Shown here one piece after another: positions 55,976 to 64,000 of a stretch of DNA of 64,000 nt. This stretch comes from Akebia trifoliata (lineage: Eukaryota > Streptophyta > Magnoliopsida > Ranunculales > Lardizabalaceae). Numbering within the stretch: position 1 is the first letter of the stretch; every line of letters starts with the position of its first letter. Under the pieces are notes generated by a model. That model was not told the origin of the DNA. It saw only the letters and a program-made list of their open reading frames with translations, and searched no databases. Both the position numbers and the translations under genes were made by a program. Location: NCBI GenBank assembly GCA_017979445.1, contig CM030719.1, positions 26,527,996-26,591,995 on the forward strand, in the 5' to 3' direction.

Positions 55976-57498
55976 CTACATTTTTTGATTCCATAGACTT
56001 ATTGAAAATTCCCATTGGTGAGTATCTAATGGCAATTAAACCTGCGAATTTGCCGATTATGAGTCAGGCACTTTAACCATTTTGCCATTGTTGTATAAGA
56101 AGTATCATCATATATTGTCAATGTTAAGAGTATTGGATATGGTGCATCTTAATAAGGTGTAATGTGATACACTGAAATACATTTCACATAGATAGGATAA
56201 GATTAATTAGGACACACTATGATACATTGAACCTAAAGATTTGTTAAGGATCCTAATCATATCCTAATATTTGTGAAACATGATTTACTGTTTCATAGTA
56301 CACGTTATTACGATGCACCATACCTAATACTCTAACAATAAATAACCAATATCCAATTGAAATGAATTCCTTAGGTAGAATTCAGATCTCAGTAAATAAA
56401 TATTTTCTACTTGAAAATTTAGAACATACCTTTCAAGTAATTAAATATTGTTTAATGAATGAAAACACAATAATTTATAATCCTAATTCATGTAGTAAAG
56501 TAATTTTGAATCCTTTCATTTTGAATTAGGATTTTGCTCATCCCGATTGTTGTGAAGAAGCAGGAACAATAAATCACTATGTGAAAACTGAAAATTTTGA
56601 CAAGAATATTCGATGGGCCCAAAGTCCACAAATTTAAGAAAGTGAATTTTGATGGCCTATGGCCACTAAAATTTTTTATGATCCCCAATTTGACAGTTTA
56701 GAGCCATCAAATTTCTCCCATCCTCCATTAATTTACTGGTTTCGATCCGTAAAAAAAAAAAAAATAATAACAATGAAAATTTTGATGCCTTGATCTGTCA
56801 AATTTAATGAAATTCCACGGCCTTTGGCCGTCAAATATAGGCTTTTTTCACATTATGAATTATAACTTAAATGATGAAAGTAATTAACTAGAACCCAATC
56901 AATACATCATCTCATTGAACTCCTTTGATTTGCCGACCTCTGTATATACAAGCTTTAGATTGGCACCATTGATCAGATAGCATTTGATACAATCTTAAAC
57001 CATATTAATTAAAATAAAAAGAGAAATAGAGAATATTTTTATTATTTAAATAATTAATTGTTATTTATATTAATATAATAAATATAAAAAGGCCTTGTTT
57101 AACGATTTATGCTTAGGCCTCAAATTGTATTGAGATGACGCCCTGAGTAGTAATATAAGATAATGAAAAGGGGAAAATCCCAAATTACAATTTTCTAATT
57201 AAAGAAGGAATTTGTTGGAGTTATATATTTAGGGAAAAGAAGACAACACACTAATATATTGTATATGCAAGGGTAGCATAACAAAACCTGCAATCTATAT
57301 TTTTGGTAGGTAAACCCCTGAAATTTATTACTTATTCTATCGATGAAAGTGGTGAAATATGATAGGGCAATCACGATATGGAAGGTGAAATTATCGAGGT
57401 GGGGTGTCATCCATTCAACGATCAAGGTTGGTTATATATTTGAAATTGTCCTAAATTCCACCACCAACAGCCTCATCCCCACCACAACAAACACGAAG
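55976..57498 (+). promoter_or_regulatory. Upstream region of F-box gene E (duplicated upstream of F)
   Basis: This region recurs almost base for base at 61944-63464. It holds a tRNA-like sequence (56023-56093), a stretch of GATGGCCTATGGCC type words near 56630, and a leader from 57343 that stays open in frame with the F-box gene for 52 codons. No TATA box can be chosen with confidence. Confidence 0.6.
56023..56093 (-). repeat. tRNA-like sequence, copy 1
   Basis: This is the - strand counterpart of 61998-62068, with A-box-like TGGCAAAATGG and B-box-like GGTTTAATTGC. It is further decayed than the other copy. Confidence 0.5.
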
Positions 57499-58623
57499 AT
57501 GGATAAAACCCTAACCCTAATTAGCAAACCAGGGACGACAATGGAGGACCTCGCACCTGGAGTGATCCAAGAAATCCTATCAAGACTACCGATCAAGTCT
57601 CTACTTGGAAGCAGGTGCGTATGCCCAATCTGGCGCAATTTAATTAAAGAACCTCATTTAGCTAACATACACCTCACTCAAGCTTCTCTAAACCAAAACC
57701 CTGGTTTCATCTTTCGAACCTGTAAGAACAAATTGTATGCTATGCCAGACTTGGAGACCTATGATGCAGTAATCAAACTCACTAATCTGCCATTTAAATG
57801 TTGGCTACCCATATTCAAGTTAATAGGTTCATGTAATGGATTTCTATGCCTAGCAGATAATACTCATAAATATCGAAGCATATTTGTATGTAACCCTTTA
57901 ACGGGAGAATACATTAAGTTACCAGACTATGGTACCCTCGGCAAGGTTAATGGCGCTTATTTTGGCTTTGGTTTCGATCATGACAAGAAACAGTACAAGG
58001 TGGTAAGAATGAGATCTGTTGCCAATAAAGAGCCATTGGAGGTTGAGGTTCATACCCTTGGTACCAATTCTTGGAGAACTATCGGTATTCTGCCGAATAA
58101 CGGTAAGCATCTTCAATGTCCGGGTGTTTTAGCTGAGGAAAATTTACATTGGTGGGATTTTCATAATTCATTAGAAGTTAAGTCTATAATCTCTTTCAAT
58201 TTGAGAGATGAAAAACTTCGGTCGATTCAGCCTCCTCCATCTGTCGTTGGCAAGAAACAAATTAGTATTCATTTGGAGTCATTTGGAGGACATCTTTATG
58301 TGGTTGATAATAGTTTTTGTGAATGTGTTGAGGTATGGGTTATGAGGGATTATGGCATGGGAGAGTCTTGGACCAAAGAGTTCGTTATTCAAATGCCTGT
58401 TGTGCGTAGTTCAAGGTTGAGAATGAAACAAATCTTGGGCATACAAAAGGATGGAAAAATTCTAATGAAATGTAATGATAGGTTACTGTTGTTCTTATAT
58501 GACCCTCAAAGTGAAAGGTTTAAGGATCTCAAAATTCGTGGGCTTCCAAGGATTTTCAATTCGGTCCCTCATATCGCAAGTCTTGTCTTGCTCAAGGATG
58601 CTATTGTAACAGAAAGGCAATGA
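57499..58623 (+). CDS. F-box protein with F-box-associated domain (unit E, intact)
   Basis: A single-exon frame of 374 residues. The F-box (MEDLAPGVIQEILSRLP, GSRCVCPIWRNL) is followed by the F-box-associated domain: IGSCNGFLCLAD, FGFGFDHDKKQYKVVRM, VHTLGTNSWRTIG, RDEKLRSIQPPPSVVGK, VEVWVMRDYG, ESWTKEFVIQ, LGIQKDGKIL and IRGLPRIF. The expected role is substrate receptor of an SCF ubiquitin ligase. The start at 57499 matches units B, D and F; an in-frame ATG at 57343 would add 52 residues and is discussed separately. It is closer to D and F than to B. No lesion is visible. Confidence 0.93.
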   Translation: MDKTLTLISKPGTTMEDLAPGVIQEILSRLPIKSLLGSRCVCPIWRNLIKEPHLANIHLTQASLNQNPGFIFRTCKNKLYAMPDLETYDAVIKLTNLPFKCWLPIFKLIGSCNGFLCLADNTHKYRSIFVCNPLTGEYIKLPDYGTLGKVNGAYFGFGFDHDKKQYKVVRMRSVANKEPLEVEVHTLGTNSWRTIGILPNNGKHLQCPGVLAEENLHWWDFHNSLEVKSIISFNLRDEKLRSIQPPPSVVGKKQISIHLESFGGHLYVVDNSFCECVEVWVMRDYGMGESWTKEFVIQMPVVRSSRLRMKQILGIQKDGKILMKCNDRLLLFLYDPQSERFKDLKIRGLPRIFNSVPHIASLVLLKDAIVTERQ

Positions 58624-60200
58624 TGAGAAGATGAAAATGGAAAGAGAAAGAGAGGAAGAAAAATTGAATAAGTTAAAATTAAGTAGTTATTGTCTTCAAA
58701 TGTTGTAAACATGTTGGAGCATTATATCTTTCTTTGACATTTCTCCTGCTTTGTTTCTTTGTTTTTGCCAGTTAAACATTAATGAATTTTTTTGTCAACA
58801 CAGAAAAAAAGAGGTAACAAAAAGTATGCAAGGGGTGAAACCCTTACGTTAAGTAACTCGGACATCCGGTAACCCCATTATACCCATTATATTATATCTA
58901 ATAAATGAAGGTATAATATTCCTGACCAAATGTGTGAAAACTTCAATTCCCCCTGCAATTGAAGCAAAACATCTGCAACTTAGTTCCCTTCTCTAAAGAC
59001 ATGGCAAGGAAATCAAAACATTACTTTAACCATTCATTGAGTTTCCTTTTGGTAATGTTTCTGATCGTGTTCCATATAATATTTCTTGTCAGTTCCACTT
59101 GTTTGGGACAAGTTGGTAAGGTGAAGTTCAGAAGGATAATGCAGTGAAAAGACATAGAGTATCAAGCTCTAAAAGAGCTTAATTATGACTCTCTCAATGT
59201 ATGTTGAATGCCAGCCCAGTGGATGCATATATTTGTATTCTGGTGTTGAACCCATAGGATTTAGAGTGATGAGCATCTTTTGTTCTTTCACAGATATTTC
59301 TATTTGGTGATTAATTGTCACGGGTTTTAATTAGTCAGCTCGATCTAATGTTGAAGATTTAGGTTGATTTATCTAGTAAGAAGCATTCTTCGTTGCGCAG
59401 TCCACCTAGTGAAAGATTGTAGCAATTTTCTTGTTATATTTTCTAAATGTCTTGGGCTTACTTGGGGTTAGTTTTAGTCCAAAAGTTATTAATAGTTAAC
59501 CCTAATTAATTGTCCAATATAAAATATTCTTCATTGCGTATTGTGAGATAAAGGTTAGTACTGTTAGAGATAGCTAGAAACTCAAACGGAAAAAAAAGGT
59601 GGAAAAGGGATGTATACTAATGGAAAGTGGCGCCCATTTGAGGGAGCGATAATGACGACCTCTCCAAGTGAGCATTACCACCACCTTCAGATGGAGATTC
59701 AATCACTTAGTTCCATCAGTTAAGCCTAACAAAAAGTGTAGTTAGTCAGGTCGACCTGTCCATCTTCCCCATTGAGTATTATGAGATAAAAAGGGTGAGA
59801 ACTGTTAGAGATAGTAACTACAAGGGAAACATGGGGTGGGAAAGGGATATATACTAATAGAAAGTGGTGACCGTTCGATGGAGCGATAACGGACTACTCC
59901 AAGCGGGCGTAACCACCACCTTCAGATGGAGATTCTATCACTTAGTTCTATTGGTAAGGCCTAAAAGAAAGTGTATGTAGTTAGACCTAGGATTTATTTA
60001 TTTATTTATAGATCTGACACCTTGATAGTGATTTTTCATTTTTTTTTTTTTAATTTTTTTTTTCAAAATGATGTGATATAGGGAGTTTGGTGAAGAAAAA
60101 GCTTATGGAAGAGTCTTTAGATAGCCAATTTGGTAATAGGAAAAAAGGGTTTTGGATAAGTTTATTATTATTGTTATTATTATTCAAACCTAAGACCTGG
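58624..60200 (+). other. 3' flank of unit E
   Basis: No gene is seen. Shared blocks with units A and D are present: CACTTGTTTGGGACAAGTTG near 59097, GCATTCTTCGTTGCGCAG near 59382, and ACTAATGGAAAGTGG near 59615. An internal tandem duplication lies at 59532-59995. Confidence 0.6.
59532..59995 (+). repeat. Tandem duplication with 238-base period
   Basis: Both copies (59532-59769 and 59770-59995) run CATTG.GTATT.TGAGATAAA, ACTGTTAGAGATAG, GGAGCGATAA, ACCACCACCTTCAGATGGAG, ATCACTTAGTTC and AAAGTGTA. They have diverged by substitutions and small indels. Confidence 0.85.
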
Positions 60201-60209
60201 GAACTACAT

Positions 60210-60726
60210 TCCAAACGTCAAATGAGTACATTGATCACCTGTTCTTTTCTTGTGTACTCACAATGAAGATATGGAGGTTCTTTAGCGCAATAATCCGTAA
60301 CTCATATTGTTTCAGAATGTCCCAAAGACAGGATTGCTAGGAATGAAGCAGTCTTTGATTCAAAACCACCTTCAACTTCGCAGGTCATTTGTTGTACTGG
60401 ATTCAAGAACTTGAAGGTGTGTAGGAGTTCAAGCTGTTGTCTCTTTCACATCTCAGCACTACGGATTGGTGGCATTAGGGATTCTTTCAAGGTTGCTACA
60501 TCAGAGGAGGAGATTAATTGTTTGTTGGGAAAGACCAACTCCTGGGTGGCTGAAATTGAATGTAGATGGTGCCTTTAACATAATCCCAGTCACGCAGTTG
60601 GTGGAGTTGTTGTCCGAAATGAAGACTGTCTGTTCTTACTTGCAGGCGCTTGGTATTTTGGTGAAGAAACAAATAATAAAACGGCTGAGGCCCTATTATT
60701 TTGATGAATTAAGCAGTAGGAAATAA
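60210..60726 (+). mobile_element. LINE scrap: zinc-binding and RNase H start
   Basis: 60225-60290 encodes DHLFFSCVLTMKIWRFFSAI, like the cysteine-rich region of LINE ORF2. The frame 60466-60726 encodes CWERPTPGWLKLNVDGAF, the start of RNase H with its first Asp. The frame shifts and stops before the remaining motifs. No 3' tail was found. Confidence 0.6.
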
Positions 60727-61069
60727 AATGGATTAGAACTGTTAAAAACAATAGATGAGAGGGGGGAAATATGAAGTAGAAAAGGGATACTAACGAAAAT
60801 AATTTAAAATAAAGAAACTATAGTAAGCACCATCACTGTCACTTTGGGTGAATTTGATTGAGCTCAAGTGGTTGAATTGCTTACATACTTTTGTATTTCC
60901 TGGGAAACATTTTATATGGACTAATATCATTGAGTTTTGAATTGTTGTTATAGTAGAAAAGGATACTATTGGGTGAAAACTTAAATTGCTATAACCATTG
61001 GGATGGCTGCTTCATTTTATAATAGTACGGTGTCTAGGAAGTGTTTTTCAATGATGTCCTTTTATGTAT
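60727..61069. other. Intergenic stretch without a gene
   Basis: The words AGAAAAGGGATACTAACG and AAAGGATACTATTGGG echo the F-box 3' flank motif at 54930 and 59610, so this may be a decayed repeat of that flank. Confidence 0.4.
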
Positions 61070-61439
61070 GGGGAGCAATCAAAGGCCTTGTAGAGAGCCA
61101 AACATTTTTCAAAATAGGGATTCGAAGTTTTGAGATGGGCTGATTTTTCTTTTGGGAGGATGATCTCTATGGTGAAGAGATTATCCTCACAAAAAATCAG
61201 CTCATTCCGAAACTTTTAACCCTAGGTTACAAGTTGAAAAATCTTCAATCGTTGATTTTTGTGAACCATTTTTAATGGGGTTAGAAGTTTCGGAATGGGC
61301 TGATTTTTGGAGAGGATGATCTTCTTTTCATAAAGATCGTCCTCACAAAAATCTAGCACATTCTGAAATTTATAACCCATACATTGAAAAAAAAGTTTGG
61401 CACAATGATTGACACTCTTTAGGGCCTCCGAATGCCACC

Positions 61440-61440
<1 letters not shown>
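61070..61440. mobile_element. Mutator-type MITE with nested palindromes
   Basis: The left end GGGGAGCAATCAAAGGCC pairs with the right end GGCCTCCGAATGCCACCC, with GAGAGCCAAACA and TTTGGCACAATG continuing inward. TTTATGTAT (61061-61069) and TTTATATAT (61441-61449) flank it, a 9-bp target duplication with one mismatch, typical of Mutator-like elements. Inside are two palindromes of about 100 bases built on AAGTTTYGRGATGGGCTGAT and AAAATCAGCTCATTCCGAAA. The same words occur at 13610-13920. Confidence 0.65.
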
Positions 61441-61470
<30 letters not shown>

Positions 61471-61473
<3 letters not shown>

Positions 61474-61560
61474 GAAGTGTTCGGAGGCCATAAAGAGAGC
61501 CAAACATTGTGCCAAACATTTTTGAAAATAGGGGTTAGAAGTTTTAGAATAGGCTGATTT
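61471..61560. mobile_element. Second, truncated MITE after a (TA)n tract
   Basis: GGGAAGTGTTCGGAGGCCATAAAGAGAGCC-type sequence starts right after a (TA) run (61443-61470) and continues as a MITE left half (GGGGTTAGAAGTTTTAGAAT, AGGCTGATTTTAC). It is cut at about 61560 by the dispersed repeat. Its end facing the right end of the first MITE makes the junction a large hairpin. Confidence 0.6.
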
Positions 61561-61943
61561 TACAACAATAAATTTTACAACAATTTTCAATCACCATATC
61601 GAACCATTATATGTGTCCTTGATCTGGCTTAACCTCAACCACCCCATTCCGTGGTTTTCCTAGAGGGCTTTAGGTTTTACACCCAAGGACCAATGCCCAC
61701 CTTGCTCCACAACATCAGTTTCTCAAAATCATTAGTATTAATGCCACACGTTCATCTCATACTCATGCAATAGTCAATCCCTTATCATTGTATCAATTGT
61801 CCATCATTTGATGTTTAATAAAATAATAATTATATCATTATCACTATTATTTGTAACAGTAATCGTATCCATTTTTATATTTCCTATCAATTTGTGCATT
61901 ATTTAATTATTTGTGTCTTATACTAAATAATCATAATAAAAAG
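61561..61943. repeat. 1.1-kb dispersed repeat, copy 3 (truncated)
   Basis: CAACAATTTTCAATCACCAT ... TAAATAATCATAATAAAAAG matches the first 380 bases of 34368-35498 and 39855-40957. It ends where the E/F duplicated upstream region starts. Confidence 0.8.
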
Positions 61944-63464
61944 TCTTTTCCAACAATTTTTGACTCCAGAGACTTATTGAACATTCACATTAGTGAGCAT
62001 CTAATGGGAATTGAACCTACAAATTTGCCAATTGTGGGCCGGGCGCTTTAACCATTTAGCCATTGATGTAGAAGAAGGATCGTCATATATTGTAAATGTT
62101 AAGAGTACTGGATATGGTGCATCTTAATAAGGTGTAATGTGATATACTGAAACACATTTCACATAGATAGGATAAGATTGATTAGGATACACTGTGATAC
62201 ATTGCACCTAAAGATTTGTTAAGGATCCTAATAATATCCTAATATTTGTGAAACATGATTTACTGTATTATAGTGCACGTTATTATGATGCACCATACCT
62301 AATACTCTAACAATAAATAAATAACCAATATCCAATTGAAATGAAATCCTTAAGAAGAATTCAGATCTCAGTAAATAAATATTTTCTACTTGAAAATTTA
62401 GAACATACCTTTCAAGTAATTAAATTTTGTATAATGAACAAAAAGGCAATAATTTATAATCCTAATTCATGCAGTAAAGTAATTTTGAATCCTTTCATTT
62501 TGAATTAGGATTTTGCCCATCCTGATTGTTGTGAAGAAGCGGGAACAATAAATCAATATGTGAAAACTAAAAATTTTGATAAGAAAATTCGATGGGCCAA
62601 AGTCGACAAATTTTAGAAAGTAAATTTTGATGGCCTATGGCCATTGAAATTTTTTTTATCCCCAATTTGAGGTTTAGAGCCATTAAATTTATCTCATCCT
62701 CCATTAATTTAACGGTTTTGATCCGTCAAAAAAGAAAAAATTGACAATGAAAATTTTGATGCCTTTGTTTGTCAAATATAGGTTTTTTTCACGTTGTGAA
62801 TTATCACTTAAATGATGAGAGTAATTAACTAGAACCCAATCCATACATCATCTCATTGAACTCCTTTGGTTTGCTGACCTCTATATATACAAGCTTTAGA
62901 TTAGCACCATTGATAGATAGCATTTGATACAATCTTAAACCATATTAATTAAAATGAAATGAGAAATAGATAATATTTTTATTATTTAAATAATTAATTG
63001 TTATTTATATTAATATATTAAATATAAAAAGGCCTCGTTTAACGATTTATGCTTAGGCCTCAAATTGTATCGAGATGACGCCCTGAGTAGTAATATAAGA
63101 TAAATACCCTGAGTAGTAATACAAGATAATGAAAAGGTGAAAATCCCAAATTACAATTTTCTAATTAAAGAAGGAATTTGTTGGAGTTATATATTTAGCC
63201 AAAAAAATACAATACACTAATATATTGTATATGCAAGGGTAGCATAACAAAACCTGCAATCTATATTTTTGGTAGGTAAACTCCTGAAATTTATTACTTA
63301 TTCTATCGATGAAAGTGGTGAAATATGATTGGACAATCAGGATATGGAAGGTGAAATTATCGAGGTGGGGTGCCATCAATTCAACGATCAAGGTTGGTTA
63401 TATATTTGAAATTGTCCCAAATTCCACCACCGACAGCCTCATCCCCACCACAACAAACACAAAG
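61944..63464 (+). promoter_or_regulatory. Upstream region of F-box gene F (copy of 55976-57498)
   Basis: Colinear with 55976-57498 at an offset of about 5.97 kb, differing by scattered substitutions, a few small deletions in 62640-62790, and one local repeat of CCCTGAGTAGTAATA near 63107. The leader from 63309 is open in frame with the F-box gene. Confidence 0.75.
61998..62068 (-). repeat. tRNA-like sequence, copy 2
   Basis: On the - strand, 71 bases run from CATCAATGGC to TTAGATG with A-box-like TGGCTAAATGG and B-box-like GGTTCAATTCC. The acceptor pairs at five of seven positions. The loop would place CAC at the anticodon, but the anticodon stem has a mismatch and G-T pairs. It is a tRNA pseudogene or tRNA-derived SINE head. 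Confidence 0.5.
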
Positions 63465-64000
63465 ATGGATAAAACCCTAACCCTAATTAGCAAACCAGGG
63501 ACGACAATGGAGGACCTCGCTCCTGCAGTGATCCAAGAAATCCTATCAAGACTACCAATCAAGTCTCTACTTGGAAGCAGGTGCGTATGCCCAATCTGGC
63601 GCAATTTAATTAAAGAACCTCATTTAGCAAACATACACTTCACTCAAGTTTCTCTAAAGCAAAACCCTGGTTTCATCTTTCGAACCTGTAAGAACGAATT
63701 GTATGCTATGCCAGACTTGGAGACCTATGATGCAGTAATCAAACTCACTAATCTTCCATTTAAATCTTGGCTACCCATATTCAAGTTAATAGGTTCATGC
63801 AATGGATTTCTATGCCTAGCAGATAATACTTATAAATATCGAAGCATATTTGTATGTAACCCTTTAACGGGAGAATACATTAAGCTACCAGACTATGGTA
63901 CCTTCGGAAAGATTAATGGTGCTTATTTTGGCTTTGGTTTCGATCATGACAAGAAACAGTACAAGGTGGTAAGAATGAGATCTGTTGCCAATAAAGAGCC
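63465..64000 (+). CDS. F-box protein, N-terminal part (unit F, cut by window end)
   Basis: The frame is open from ATG 63465 to the last base, giving 178 residues and part of the next codon. The F-box (MEDLAPAVIQEILSRLP, GSRCVCPIWRNL) and the first part of the F-box-associated domain (IGSCNGFLCLADNTYKYRSI, FGFGFDHDKKQYKVVRM) are present without lesions. Over this stretch it differs from unit E at nine residues. It is the youngest duplicate in the window. The rest of the gene lies beyond the window, so completeness is unknown. Confidence 0.9.
   Translation, partial: MDKTLTLISKPGTTMEDLAPAVIQEILSRLPIKSLLGSRCVCPIWRNLIKEPHLANIHFTQVSLKQNPGFIFRTCKNELYAMPDLETYDAVIKLTNLPFKSWLPIFKLIGSCNGFLCLADNTYKYRSIFVCNPLTGEYIKLPDYGTFGKINGAYFGFGFDHDKKQYKVVRMRSVANKE

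Noticed and set aside
57343..57498. Using the upstream ATG as the start of F-box gene E
   Set aside because: Units B and D support the start at 57499 and the leader is not conserved outside the young E/F pair; it is kept only as a finding.

Overview
This is nuclear DNA from a flowering plant, almost certainly a eudicot. It is AT-rich, gene-poor and dominated by nested retroelements. Typical features are L1-type LINEs with zinc-knuckle ORF1 and RNase H tails, multi-kilobase LTRs starting TGTAGACA, hAT-, Mutator- and CACTA-like DNA elements, and a plant-specific F-box family. The species cannot be named from the sequence. There is no sign of bacterial, plastid or viral organisation.

The gene content is one tandem family of F-box proteins with a C-terminal F-box-associated domain (resembling Arabidopsis At3g07870). 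Six units lie on the + strand: A (2-505, 5' end outside the window), B (5103-6206, intact), C (about 14060-14690, pseudogene), D (41119-42235, pseudogene with a 5-bp deletion), E (57499-58623, intact) and F (63465-64000, cut by the window end). Flanking DNA was copied with the genes, so pieces of shared 5' and 3' flank can be traced between units even where transposons have split them. E and F belong to a recent tandem duplication of about 5.97 kb. Intact members should act as substrate receptors of SCF ubiquitin ligases.

Layout: 1-9999, units A and B with duplicated flanks and foldback repeats. 10010-12658, a solo LTR. 12659-22860, unit C and its flank, split by a LINE fragment and a 5.3-kb solo LTR (16483-21805) that carries an internal tandem duplication of its promoter. 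23975-28009, a third solo LTR on the - strand with a perfect 5-bp target duplication. 28090-32600, a LINE tail followed by exon-like fragments of at least three unrelated genes (UBX-domain protein, ABCC5-type transporter, REC/TSS-type TPR protein), all on the - strand. 32604-37778, a possible CACTA-like element. 37783-39838, a copia remnant and LINE tails. 41119-42780, unit D. 42781-48884, a truncated copy of the same LTR with a hAT element and a LINE inside it. 48926-54757, a full-length but inactivated LINE with a 14-bp target duplication. 54772-64000, units E and F with duplicated flanks, MITEs and a LINE scrap.

I see no clear new molecular system. The items most worth checking are the chimeric gene-fragment cluster (28.5-31.5 kb), the promoter-duplicated solo LTR, the hAT element with GAATTC-type repeats, and the birth-and-death history of the F-box array.
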